Source: Trichinella spiralis (Eukaryota > Nematoda > Enoplea > Trichinellida > Trichinellidae). From it: a DNA stretch of 64,000 bases. Below are positions 1-12,507 of the stretch, piece by piece (the first letter of the stretch is position 1; every line of letters starts with the position of its first letter). Both the position numbers and the translations under genes were made by a program. Below the pieces are notes generated by a model. It saw only the letters and a program-made list of their open reading frames with translations, was not told the DNA's origin and ran no database searches. The DNA lies in the NCBI GenBank assembly GCA_000181795.3, contig CM012955.1:11642337-11706336 (forward strand), given 5' to 3'.

Positions 1-472
1 AACGGGATTGAACATATTTTTATTTCGAACTGACTACACTACCAATGGTTGTGGGAAGATGGCCTGCATTGGACTACTCAATAATGACGTTGGATCAACT
101 TTACCAACAATTCTTCGTGCACCGATTAATCGTTTAAACGTTCTTATGGAAGCGCCGCTTCCCTGTGTATTATAATACTATACTGGCAACTGGTGTTGGA
201 GTGCTGTGCATGTTAACAATGAGGGCACTATTTATCCTTTCCATGCACTATTTATTTTGGACTGGTCATACACTGCTGACAATGGATGCGAAAGTTGTAA
301 GTGGAGCTTACTTTCGAAAAACTACTTTGGATCCCGGCTATATGATCCCTTGCTTTTTTGAAAAGGCGAAAACTTTAAATTTCTGCGAACATGAGTGACA
401 TCGATTATAAAAAATGCCATAATCACTAAAAATATAGTCTTACGCTTTTAGGAATCTGTATGTGTCGAGTCC

Positions 473-1240
473 TTGCCAAAAATATTCGGTGCTTATACGA
501 TTTTAGTCGGAGCAACACCAAGCGCAGCAAAACCTGATCTCTTGATAATATGGAATGTAGTTCCATTCCATTTATATTTACAACTTTTTACGGCTTATGT
601 ACTCCAAACAATGTTCGCGATATTAATAACATTTGTACCTGAAGTTCATTTTCGTAATACAGGCCAGTACAAATTTGAAAAATTTTTTTTACGCAATTTA
701 TTGATTGCGGACAATATAGATATGAGAATTATTACAATGAACAGAACGAATTAAAGTTTTTATTCAGTTTTGCATTATTTCCCTCTATAAATGACCCTGT
801 TGCTATCAAGCAATTTTGCCAAATACGTCATTAAATAGGGAATTGCGTAAAATTATGGGTATTTGTAATTAATGGAATTTGATTAATGTAATTGCAATGC
901 TGTTTTTATATATGACGAAGGTTTTTAATAATGCATTGTACTTCCCTGGAGGCACGCCTTTTGTTTCGATGTAGCGCAGCCAAGCATCGTACTGGTGTGC
1001 AACCAATATAGGGCTGTTGTGGATGTGTTGGATAAAATGTTATTCAGTTACCGGCCGAAAATAAGGTCAAAAACATGGCGGTGGAATTTATTTTCACATT
1101 CGTTGAATATGACCGTAGTGGCGGGTTGGAAATTGCTTATGGAACTACATACAGCAACGCCGTTTTTCAAAAAAACAGGTTTATAGCTCATGAAATTTGC
1201 AATTTTTGTGAAAAATCTTGTTGCCCCGAAATGGGCATTA
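473..1240 (+). mobile_element. Degenerate piggyBac-type DNA transposon (transposase fragment)
   Basis: The clearest part is at about 950-1180, where the + strand reads ...VLVCNQYRAVVDVLDKM followed by LFSYRPKIRSKTWRWNLFSH. This matches the conserved piggyBac/PGBD transposase block (DYN..MGGVDLLDQ, then YR.KIRSKKWYWPLF, then a helix ending in a Trp/Tyr residue). Upstream, 540-680 contains LFTAYVLQTMFAI, weakly like the DNFFTS block, but the frame is interrupted between the two pieces. No intact transposase, terminal inverted repeats or flanking TTAA pair could be defined. It is read as an old inactive copy of a plain cut-and-paste element. The outer limits are uncertain; sequence 1-470 and 1240-1730 may belong to it. 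Confidence 0.6.
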
Positions 1241-1881
1241 TGGGCATCAATTGATCGGCAGTGATTAGACAAGTACGTTATAAGTATTGCTGCGGTTTCC
1301 AGTTGCATAGTTATGGAGATATCCACGCAAAAGTGGGATGCTTACCTATGTATTCTGATACGCAATGTGCAAACTTTAGAGTCAAATCATTCTACAACTG
1401 CAGGACAGATTTCAGCCAAACTCTGCAAAACATTATCACTAATCAAAGCCTATGCCTAAGAGGAAGAAAAGGGGAATTTTGAAAAAACAGTTTCTCCGTT
1501 TTTCCAAAGGAAGCAAGTCTGCCGCTCATGACGTTTCGCCATTTGCGAAAAAAACCTCTGAATGCGGAAATGAACTTTATGGACATCAGTCGATTCTGAA
1601 TTATTTGATAAGTACTATAAACCTATGCTCGCCATTCCTTGTGGCGTATTTGTTTTTGCGCTTTCTAGTACAAGTAATGCTCCTTTTGCAAAGCGGCGTT
1701 CAGTCGTTATTAGTGTACGGAAAATGAATTCAAATAATGTCAAGAAAAAGCTAGCATATTACTGTACTGTTTATTTCATTTTTCATATCTTTCCCATGTA
1801 TTACATTAATAAATGAATAAAAAGTTGCTTAAAATCAAATAGCAGAACAGAAGTACATTGCAATTTGTGCTTTTCTCACAG

Positions 1882-2082
1882 GCTGCTGTGACTGAGCTCT
1901 TTGAGAATGAATGCATTTTATATTTCTTTGCTAGAAGCACTGAAATGGCAACTAACGGCGTTCCTACAAACGAAATAGCTAGGTCAACAAGGTTCGAGAT
2001 ATTGCTTACATTTTCTGAAACCGGATTCAATCAGATAACCGTTGCTCTACTTAACGTTATTTACGTAATAAAAAATTTTTGA
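1882..2082 (+). other. Unassigned open segment with a good splice acceptor
   Basis: An open frame of about 67 codons follows a pyrimidine-rich acceptor (ttttctcacag, ending at 1881) and ends at a TGA. The translation (AAVTELFENECILYFFARST...) was not recognised. It could be the last exon of a gene starting left of the window, or chance. The adjoining 2100-2940 is AT-rich and shows nothing supportable. Confidence 0.15.
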
Positions 2083-2974
2083 AAAACATAGCATTAATCA
2101 TTTAAAAGGCTATATAAACTGTTAATGCAATTTTTCTGCACTCTAAGGTGAGACATTATATAGCAAAGGCAAAGAATACAATTGAAAAATCACAACTGAA
2201 AATGTTGATGAGTATTAACTGGAATATAAAATTCACAACAATTATCCAAACCTCGCTATCTTTTGTTATTATTTCGAAATGTGGACTAATTATATTGTAT
2301 GAAGCATGATTATGTAAATTGATAACGCAACGCTACTGGACGCGGATGTGGACGTTGCAAAGGAAAGGAAGATTACAAATTAATTCGTTCAAATTGTACA
2401 GCCTTGTGCAATATTTTCAGTTCATGGCAATGCATTTTTTGTTTATTTTCAGACCATTTGATTAATGTGAAGAAAGATGTTTTACAGCTAATTGGAATCG
2501 GAATAAAACGTAGAATTTATTATTAAGCTTCTATTAATTTATCTTTAATGTTGAAAAATAAATTTACAAAACGTTTGAAATGCACTTGCAGTAAAAGTAG
2601 GCTAAAAAATGATAATAATTTATTTAATTTCAATTAATGTTATTTCTTACCGAAGTAGTGAATTTACCAGTTGTTTCTTTTCTTGGTCATGCTGCTGAAT
2701 AAAATAACAACAACCAAAGAACCTACCCCAAATTGTCTAACTGCTAACTAATTCAGCTTATCGAATGGAACAGTATGAATTTCAAAAAACAACCCAATTC
2801 CACTACAAAAAAAAAGGTACAAGATATTTCATATTAAAAAAAATATGCATATTAATGTAAAAATGAGAAAATAACCGTATACTAAATAAAGAAGAGTAGA
2901 AAATTTAAGTGAAACATGGAAAAGATAATAATGTATAATCAATCAAAATTGATTATGCTGCGTAAATAAAAAGT

Positions 2975-2978
<4 letters not shown>

Positions 2979-3036
<58 letters not shown>
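2979..3036. repeat. (TAA)n microsatellite
   Basis: An uninterrupted run of about 19 TAA/ATA units just downstream of the SLC12A9 stop codon. Frames through it translate as poly-Leu or poly-Ile and are not coding. Confidence 0.95.
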
Positions 3037-3037
<1 letters not shown>

Positions 3038-3075
3038 GTAACATGAAGAGTATTTCAAAAGGATCAAATGCTTGA

Positions 3076-4472
3076 TTAAAGTGCGGTCGATATGACCGAA
3101 CTGATGCCGTGTATAAGTAGAGTTGGCGGCAAACCATCGGTGAGGCACTGAAGGCCTTTCAAATAGCTGTCTGAGAGGGAGGGGTCAGCCGGCGGGGGTG
3201 GCAATTTCAGAAACAGAACCCCCGCCATTTCGCTGCTATCGCGCAGCAGCTGGTTGAAACGCCTCAAAGCACGTCTGGATATACCGGCAAAGCCATGATA
3301 TATCGTAGCATTGGTATCGCCAGACGAAGACTCCCTTTCGTCTTCACTGTCTTCCACATCCAAAAGCCTTAAACTCCAGGGCAAGATGACCGACTGAGCG
3401 CTAATGCGCAGCTGACTGAGCATCTCCCTTAACTGGAACGCTTTGTACTGCATATCATCGGTCGACGAGACGCAGATGAACACGCGCAACACGACCCGGT
3501 TCTTCCAACGGCCGGCCATGCTCAGAATGCAGGCCAGTTGAAGCAGGAACAACGAGCTATTGTCCCAGGCCAGACTGTCCTCGGTCCCACAAGTCAGGTC
3601 CAGGGGCCAAACGTCGACAAAGCGGGGTTCGGACGAGCCGGACAGCAGCTGCTCCTTGTCCAACGACTGAAAGTGTCTAGCCAAGACGATATTCTTGTTC
3701 ATGCGCAGCACATCACGAATCAGCTGCACGTAGTCGAGACGGTCCAGACGATCGCCGGGCAATGTCGGCAAGTCGGGTCCGGTGAAATATTCCACCACCT
3801 CGGCCCGTTCTAATTTGGCAAATTTGATGCTCCTCAAGAAACGACCCTTGTCGAATGTGTTCTGCGACGGAGTGTTGTCGTGAAAGCCGAGTATAACCGT
3901 GTTCGGCTTCATCGCGCCTATGCCGCTCAGACGGATCAACTGACCGGCCCCTTCGCGTATTGACTTAGCAACAGTAATCTCGACAAATGCCTTGATTTTC
4001 AAATAATCTACCAAGCCCAACCAGTAGGGCATGTCTCGCTGAGCGGGATCCAAATGATGCTGACTGTCGTCTGCATCGGTTTTCACGTGACCAATAACGT
4101 ACAAGCCAGACTTTTTCAAATCGTTCACAAAGTCGATCAACGGCAAACAAGAACGAGGATTCGCTACCAGCAGCAACACTTGCGGTCGCCAAAATTTAAC
4201 ATGTTCCTTTCGTGGATCAAGCAACAACAAATACTTGCGTACCTGGTGAAAGATCAACGCCTGACTGATAGAACCCCAACTGGCCGGCATCGGTACCACG
4301 TAATGCAAGCCAATCAATAAAAGCAGCAAAAATATTATTGTAACACCAGACGATACTGGATTCACGACAAACATCATCGCAATACAACCAGCAAAGCCGC
4401 AGAATGATGTGAGCACAGAAAAGTATCGAAACGTAGGTCTGAAAAAGCCAATTAACACATCAAACTATTATT

Positions 4473-4511
<39 letters not shown>

Positions 4512-7201
4512 TTATTTATTTATGATTTGAGTAACCTAAAATTTGGAGCCGATGTCAAGTCCAATGCTAAACAGGCAAGATTAACTGCCGCGTAGGAGAG
4601 TAAGAATAACACAGAAGTAATCTGCGCAATAACATTGAAAGAGCCGATCATCAGAACTGCCTAAAATTAAAAACAAAAAATAAAATAAAATAAACATATT
4701 CCACTCATAGTTAGAGAAAAACAAAGTAAACGTACTACAACTAATGCCCAAGATATGAGAACGGCCATGGCAGGATTGCCACCTCTGTGGAATGTGGCCA
4801 CGTGAAGTAGAACCCCTGGACAAAGCAAATATAAATATTGGACAAATTCAACATTTACACAACAATAAAACATCCACTAACCAAACAATCGGTCGATGGC
4901 TAATCGAAAAAGCACCCTTGAAGCGCCTATCAAATTGCTGAGTGCCGCTGCCAATGTCGCGGCAACAATTCCAATAAAAATGAATGGTGGCCAAATGTTG
5001 ATATTCTGTACAACGATGTAGTTGTTTTGCAACAAAATGTTGGAACAAGAAGAGCCAATCAAAAAAGTTGTCAAGAAATATACTAAAAATGTTGCCAGCA
5101 ACGCTTGCAATGTTCCTTTTGGAATAGAAATATTGGGCTGCTTCAATTCGCCTGACATGTTGGCGCCGGCCATCAAACCCGTTATGCCGCTGAATACTAC
5201 TGCAAATACTAATGCAAACGTCATGTGAATGCCAGTTGTGTAATCAACACTCCAATTTGGGTACAAATTTTCCATAAATGTAAAACTTCTAACACCAGTG
5301 TAATTTGCATAAACAGTCAAATTCTTTATCAACGTGCCATTATCGTCCAATCGACCAAACGGATTATTCTCTGGCAACGGGACGGAAATTGGATTGAAAA
5401 ATACCATCAAACTCAACAAAAAACTGCAATAAGATATGCTGACGATGATCAATACTAAGACTGATGTACGGGCAAACATCTGAGCACCAACCAAACAAAT
5501 TATCAAAAGCACAATGGAAATGCCAAAACCGTACACAAATGCCCACCAATGGCCACTTGGTAAAGCGTTGTCAACAGTATAGCCTAAATGAAATGAGAAC
5601 AGCATTAAATTATATATTCATAATCTTATTAAACAGAAGAGAAAACAGAAAAATTATTCAACTTACCACCTGGACCGAAATTATTAATCAGTGCTTCCGT
5701 GAAAGCTGATATATACAGCGAACACGAAAAAATGTTTGCCACAAAAAATAAAACGCCAATACTTCCACCAAATTCTGGACCAAGTGCACGGCTTATCATA
5801 TCTGAAAACTCGCAAAACTGATCCTTTTCAAAAACTGCCTATTTCACTTAAAACTTTAAACTTAAGCGACATCAGAAAAGTAAACACAAAAATAATCCCT
5901 CGTTATTTTAACGACAATTATTTAACGCATAAAATGCAAAATGTTTGATACACTTACAATAAACGCCTCCGCCTTCGATGGCCCCGTTAGTTGATATAGC
6001 ACACAGAGATAAAACTGTGAACAAAATAATGGTATATGCAATCGCGAGCTGCAGCAACGTCATCAAAATACCAGCCTGACCAACAACAAAACCTAAAATT
6101 ATTCTACTTCAGTTGCTGAAATAAATTTGTTTACACATAAATTCGTTGTTCGCTTTTTGTACCGCCAAATGAAAAATACTTGATAATCATAACAGATTAC
6201 AATATGAACAGTCTCTACAATGAAAACATTCAACGTTCTTGCTGTCCACTATACAACTGCAATCGTAATCTTTCGATAAACAAATTAATCACCAGATATG
6301 AACAATTTTTTCTTAAAAACATTTTTATCTGGTAGATATTGAAATATAACCTGATAAAACCTTATACCTTAAAACTTCATCTACTTCAAAAAATACGCTA
6401 ACATCGTTAACATAAAAACCAGATATGAACAGAATTCAATGCTAAAGAAAATATCTGTGCAAAACAAGTTTCTGCTATTATGAAAAATAAAATTCCTGAA
6501 AATTACATTTTAATTCATCTTATCACCATTAATATAAAGTTCATTAGATTATCAATTTTCAAGAAAATCTTAATGTGACAATGAAAAAAATTATGAGACA
6601 TGAACTCGGAAACAGGTCAAATGTAATAATTAAAAAATAGGTGAAACATAATAAGTGCAATGTATGACATTTAACACATTTCATCACAAAAAATTCTGCC
6701 AACACTATCAGATCAAGTTCTTCAATTTACATAAAGTAAATTCCCAGCAATCATTTGGGTAACATAAACTGAAAATAAACATTTAAGCTTAACTGTGAAA
6801 ACCTTAACTCCATTCCATAAAATAATAAGAAACTTTGACGAAAGTATCGAGAAAAAAGTAGTGAAATAAAAAAACTGCATACCAATTCTTAAAAATAGCA
6901 TGACACTAAACATAGACAACGCAACTGGACAGAAAACACCAGAAAACGTTGACAAGCCTTCTGATTTGACACCATCTGAAGCAAAACCTAGTGCCTCCGT
7001 GAAGCTACTTAAGCTTCGTAACAAATTCACCTGCAAAAGAGGTGATTTGTCTTGAGTGACCGGTGGAATGGTGCCACATGAAACCGCAACCCCTGTAGCA
7101 GGCTCCTCCGCATTACCAACTTCTTGGGGCCTTTCCATTCTATGAATCACGTCCGTGGACTGGTACGACATGGTGGAACTTGCAAACGCTTGACTGTCCA
7201 T
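3076..7201 (-). CDS. SLC12A9: SLC12A9-type cation-chloride cotransporter family protein
   Basis: Seven exons: 7201-6883, 6092-5958, 5801-5667, 5583-4882, 4815-4736, 4660-4536, 4438-3076. Together they give 952 residues in one frame (human SLC12A9 is about 914). The first membrane segment carries [19 protein letters not shown], and exon 3 has [20 protein letters not shown]. Both match the A9 branch (LSTFFGV..., [15 protein letters not shown]) better than KCC or NKCC proteins. Exons 2-6 hold the hydrophobic 12-helix core, ending in [13 protein letters not shown]. The last exon is the long soluble C-terminal domain. A large loop with N-x-T/S sites lies in exon 4. The start is the first ATG of the frame; the codons upstream contain no ATG. 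The substrate of the A9 branch is not settled; in vertebrates it is reported to interact with other cotransporters. Intron 1 is 790 bases; the rest are short. Confidence 0.9.
4476..4523. repeat. (TA)n/(TTTA)n simple repeat in SLC12A9 intron
   Basis: An alternating TA tract running into ATTT units, inside the last intron of the SLC12A9 gene. Confidence 0.9.
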
Positions 7202-8184
7202 ATTATGGTAATTGTGTTTAACAAGACACAAGATTAACAATAACTAAAAAGAAAATTTTAAGAATAAAGTTTTAAGCTTACGTTTTTATATTCAATCGGT
7301 CAGAAACTCAAACATAATGCACATCTTATAAAAAGTGATTTCATGTAAACAGGGCACGCACGCCGTTAAACAACAAAAACATACTGTACTGATTACAAGT
7401 GCATACTGTGATCGTCAGGTACATTTTTTCTTTCATAAATAAGTGATCGAATAAATGGGTATTAAAATTGTGGTTTTTAACAACTTTAAAAAGAAAATAA
7501 TTTTTAATTTACGCACAAATTCAATAAATATTTGTGAAAATATTAACAGCCCAGTAATGCATTTCTAAAATTAAGGTAAATTTTAAAATAATTTTCTCAT
7601 TACTCCCATACATTTTTGCAGCTCGGAATTTGCTTGACCATAATTTGCCTTAAATTTTTTGTATTAAAAATTACATTGCCAGTTTTGCTTGTTATGCTTT
7701 ATTTTAAGCTTCAAGATCAAAAAACAATTACTTTTATATTCATAATTGTTTTCGCATCATAATTTTCACTTAAATAAGTGCACATTTGACAAATTGAGTT
7801 GCTCTTTTCCAAAATACAAAAATGCACAAGCAGGCATTTGTGATTCAATCTAATTGTAATAATAATCTGCATTTTAAATACTGTGACATGCAGGTTCATT
7901 TAATATTTTCTAAACATTGGTAGTGTTGTTGATTTTGTAATTTCAAGCAATGGAACAGATTAGCCTGTTTTTTATGCGTATCATGAGATTATAGGTCAAT
8001 TTCTCAGTTTTGAATATATATTTATTTATTTGTACTTTTTTAAATAAACGAAACGTCTAATAAAGAGAACAATGCACCTATTCAGTAGTAATAAATCAGA
8101 CCTTTGACTCAATTTTCATACGGTAAAATGTTGAATTCAATGTGATTTTGTTTTTTGAGGTGACTGATAGGGTTTGCTTTGTTG
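7202..8184. promoter_or_regulatory. Divergent intergenic region, SLC12A9 / perilipin
   Basis: About 1 kb of AT-rich sequence between divergent start codons. It must hold both promoters, but no specific element can be named. Short open frames here are low-complexity and unsupported. Confidence 0.4.
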
Positions 8185-10571
8185 ATGGCTGATTTGATGA
8201 GTTGCGTTTCACAAGATCACGTTCCATTATGCGAAAAGAACGATGAACAAGAAACGTATCCAATCGACCAACTGAACGATCATTCTATAGACGATATTTT
8301 TACTTCGACAATGTTGACAGCTGTGGATGAAATTGATTTAAATACAAGGAACGCTAGTGTTGCTGAAAGCAATACAACGAACGAAAATTCTTTCGAAAGC
8401 ACTGTAATGGAAGAATCTTTGATCGAGGAAGGGTTTCCAGTTGTAAATGCAAATCAACCAACGATAGTAACTTCCAGAAACGACAGTTTTGAAAATTTCG
8501 AAAAGTTGCCTGTTAATATGGACATATCTGTTCCGCTTAATGTGCAACTGTTGCATCGTTTGCATAGTTTGCCTTTGATTAAAGAGGCTGTTTCGCAGGC
8601 ATTTGAGCTTTATGGACGGGCGAAAAAAGGAAATCAGTTGCTGAATTGCACCCTGGACACTACTGAGGCAACTTTGAAAGCAATGGCTGGCAATTTATGC
8701 TCTTTGCCGTTGATACGTTTGCTTTTAACACCTGGTGAATATGTTACTTTTTTGTTAATTAATGACCTGCACATTTATTATAAATATGAATGAATATATA
8801 CATTGTATTGTGTTTTATAGAGTAAAGGACTGTTTTGCTTGTTTTAAAGATTTAAAGATTTGCATTTCATTTATTAATTTTATTAATTTTAGTTAATATT
8901 TTGGACAAATTTGCTTGTTCGCAATTCGATAAAATTGAAGCAAGATATCCGATTATTAAATCAAATCTAGATGATGTATGCAGTTGGTATTTTATCTGGA
9001 AAATGCTGAGCTACTTTTTGCCTTTTTAGATATATGAATTCACTAAGCATTTATATGAAGGGAGTTATTTGAAGAAAGGCATCGATTCTGTTTGTAATTT
9101 TAGAGATTTTGGGGTTCAAAAGGTAAAATGTTATTGCCTTCCAAGAAATGTTACGTTGCATTACACATGCTTTTGTTTTGTTTATTTATTTTTGTAGATT
9201 CATGATACACGTGAAATGTGCTTTAATTTGCTAGAAACTGTAAAAGAAATGAAAGAATTTAATTCAGACATGGGCTATGCAATTTGCATTAGCCAGCATA
9301 TTCTGAATACAGTTCTTGAGTTCACTGACGCTTACATTACTAAGCACATACCCGAATACGACAAAGAACGTTTGAAAACTGAAACAGAAGAAGGTTTTTT
9401 TAATATTTTGGCACTTATATTCATTTTTTATGCATATTTATATACAATTCAGCGGATATGTATATGAAACGTATGAAGAACTTGTATTGTAAAGTGGTGA
9501 GTGCGGTGAACCATAGTACTTGTGATAGATATGCACATTTGAAAGTTAACATATATCTGGCGTTGCAGCAATGCAAGCTCACATTTTGTATAGTAAGTGG
9601 GATTTATATAATTAATTTACAATTAATTGACTTTATTTACATGTTTAAGATGAAAATGGTGAGTTCCACATTTAGTTACGCGAAAGAAATATCCTTTGCC
9701 GAAATTGTCGAAGAAAACAAGCAAAAAGTTATAAACTTCGTGAAACGAAATTATTCTGCCTTTGCTTCAAATGTATATATCATTTGATGTGAATGTTTAT
9801 TCTGAATGATTTTTGTTCACTGTTTTTTAAAATTATAGTTTGATCAGACAGTTGTGAAAATTTTTCATTTGCTTGCCATGAATGCTGCATTTTTGTCTCA
9901 TCAAATTTCCAAATGCTGTGTCGTTCATTTACCTTTGAAAGCTCAAACTGTGACCATGTCTGCGTTTCATTATATAGACAACATTTGCAATACTATATTA
10001 GAGGTATATACAATATGCAGTATAGTGATATATTTGATTTTATAATTTGTTTTTCTACAATACATAATAAGTGATTGTAAAAGCTTTCAAGACTAAGGCT
10101 ACAACTGTACAGCGTTGTTGTTGTTGTTTATATGTTTAGGCTCAAAGCACCGATGTGTTAAAAGAAGAATTCATCACAGAAGCAACACTGAAAATTGATA
10201 TTTATTGGCAACATATATGTGAAGCGATTAACAGCGCTGCGGACTGTCCATTAATTAATTGGCTTGTGAGTGATTATTTTAACGTTTTAGACCTGTTTAT
10301 ATTATATTATATTATATTATATTATATTATTATTATATTGTAAAAAATAATAAGTAAATGTACCTTTCATTAATGTTTTTCAAGTTGCATCTATGTAAAG
10401 ATTCCAATCTCTTATAAGGATAAATGGTGCCTTGCATAGGCGATCAGTGTGGAAGGGATCGAGTTCGATGAAGATTTGCTGATCATTGATCCAAGCCAGC
10501 GTCTGCCCATGCCTGGCGTTATTGAGCTGTACATTCAACCGCGGTTGATATGTGAAATTCGACGAGGCTGA
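8185..10571 (+). CDS. plin: Perilipin (PAT family lipid-droplet coat protein)
   Basis: Nine exons: 8185-8734, 8893-8975, 9030-9122, 9198-9393, 9453-9592, 9650-9772, 9839-10003, 10140-10265, 10440-10571. They give 535 residues in one frame. From about residue 116 the protein reads LLHRLHSLPLIKEAVSQAFE, then CSLPLIRLLLTPVNILDKFA and CSQFDKIEARYPIIKSNLDD. This is the order and spacing of the perilipin PAT domain (VVNRVxxLPLVxS...; ..ACKGLDRIEERLPIL). The first 110 residues are acidic and Ser/Asn-rich with no known domain. The rest is predicted helical, as in the 11-mer and four-helix parts of the family, and ends in a short beta-rich tail. Perilipins coat lipid droplets and control lipase access. 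C. elegans has a single perilipin (PLIN-1), so one gene is expected. The start at 8185 is the first true ATG. Confidence 0.82.
10290..10340. repeat. (TATTA)n simple repeat in perilipin intron 8
   Basis: Repeated TATTA/TTA units within the intron between the last two perilipin exons. Confidence 0.85.
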
Positions 10572-11608
10572 TTGTCGTTCGACGCTTTTTTTGCCTTTTA
10601 ATTTCCAATAACCATGTACTTTATTCTTTTTCTGCTGTTTGACGTTTCATACTTTAATGCATGTTCATTTTTCTCTTTCTGCAGCGGTTCGTTTATTGAA
10701 GTTAAAAGAAGAAAAGTTTGCACTTTTGTCAATAGTAAAACTTTTAATTCAATCATCACTGGGTTATTCTGGATATCTTTTAAAAGTGCTGTTTCTAATA
10801 TCAAAAAATAATACGCAACTTGAATAATAAAAATAATAAGTAATAAAAAAAACTGAAACGTATACATGTGAGTAAATATTTGACGAAAATAACAAGCCGT
10901 TAATAGTAATTCCGTTCACAATAAAGCGTTCTATTTACTACTCGTGCTAATGATATTACAGTGACCCATGCAAACAAACTGTAGACGACTATTGTAAGCT
11001 TATTTTGCTTTATATTTTTTTGCACACCAGCAATCTTAAAATACTGCAACACTTATGGTGAAATTGAAACAAAGACAATTCTCCCCTTTTCAAATTGATT
11101 AGTGCATTTAAAAAATGATTAATTTCTTTCACCATTTCGCATGGAAAAATAATTTCGTACTGGAAAATGAGTCTTCTCAAAATAATACTATAAACAGATT
11201 TTATTACAATTATTACTGTTAATACTGTTCAGAAAAGATGGATTTGATGAAATTCGTTGAAATCAAAAACTGCGATGAATAATAAATCAGACTCTACATT
11301 CAAACATATTCATAAAGTTGCCAAATTTCTGAACAGAACTTATTCTACTGCAAACATTTTCACTTGCACATCCTGCAAAGATGTATTTTCCATTAAAAAA
11401 TACGCTTCAAATAGCAAAACTATGCTACTTTATCAGGTAGAGTTAATAAAAAAAATTAGTAAAAGTAGAATAGAATTCAATGAATTAAAATGCTTCAAAA
11501 TACGAAACAAACAACTCAAAATAACCATATATATATATATATACATACTTTTATGTATAATAAAAAATAGTCATTGCCAATAAAGAGCAGAATAACTGCA
11601 AACTATTT
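10572..11608. other. Convergent intergenic region
   Basis: AT-rich 3' flanks of the perilipin (+) and OCIAD (-) genes. Open frames on both strands (for example 11257-11583) are Lys/Asn/Ser-rich with no family resemblance and are treated as chance. Confidence 0.5.
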
Positions 11609-12507
11609 TCATTGAAAACCTTCGTCACCGTATTTTCCACTTTGTTGCACATTCATTAATTCATTCTGAACCGCTGGATGAGCATCATTCGTTTCATTAG
11701 ACTGACTTTTTTGAATCATTGACTTTTGTTGATTAAAAAATTCCTGACGATTTTTCATTCTTAAACTGTCATAAGTAACTTTTGGTTTACTCTCGGCTTT
11801 TTCACCGCCATTATCATTGTCTGGCTTGAATTCCTTTCCTATAATTTCCGTTTGATCGAAGATATCAGAAAAATTATTCTGCACCAAGTCGCCTTCAGCT
11901 TCATTGCGGAATCCATTACTATTCGTTGTATCATGTCTTTTGCCAACATTTCCCTATAATTGATAGGTTTGGAGATTCACGAGTTAAACTAATAAATAAC
12001 AATGACTGAATATAATTTGCAGAAGTTTGGAAAATTCACATTATTTTTAAAAGTAATATAAATATTATATCAGATTATGTGAATAATCGATAACCTAAAA
12101 TAAACAACAGCAGAAATACAAGCAACTTGATTTTCACTTATCTATAAATCAGAATAAACAAAGATAACTGATAACAAAATTTTAACCTGAAATATAGTTG
12201 ACGGGTTTGACTTGCGTACTGCATTAGCAAGATTGCTATTTGGAATTCGCTTCAGAATTTTTTCCTTGCACTCGGAAATGTAAGAAAATTTACCAAGCAA
12301 ATACGCCACACCAAAAATAGTCAAATACTGCACAGTCATACCATATATTGGATGCCCCTTTATTAATCCAGACTTTTGACAATATTTTGCAGAGAAGCAT
12401 CCAACAACAGTCAATGGCAAACAACGATAAATGAAACTTTCCCGAGCACATTCACGCAAAACGTTTTGCTCTTCAAAGGTCAAATGAAACGAAACCACAT
12501 TATCCAT
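11609..12507 (-). CDS. OCIAD1: OCIA domain-containing protein (OCIAD1/2 family)
   Basis: Two exons (12507-12187, 11953-11609) encode 221 residues. The N-terminal part shows the OCIA domain: FEEQNVLRECARESFIYRCL followed by HPIYGMTVQYLTIFGVAYLL and GKFSYISECKEKILKR. This corresponds to EEERRVLRECxxESFWYRGLP, HPKYG and GYFxGKLSYxxxCxEKF in human OCIAD1. The OCIA region contains the two hydrophobic helices typical of the family. The second exon is charged and ends with a block like the OCIAD1 tail (TYDSLRMKNRQEF; ...KYGDEGF). OCIAD proteins reside in mitochondrial and endosomal membranes and have been linked to complex III assembly. The ATG at 12507 is used because the upstream in-frame codon is TTG. 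Confidence 0.87.

Noticed and set aside
2939-3148. Open frames with poly-Leu or poly-Ile on the - strand
   Set aside because: They are translations of the (TAA)n microsatellite.
3538-3813. + strand open frame of 91 codons
   Set aside because: It lies antisense to the conserved C-terminal exon of SLC12A9 and has no family similarity.
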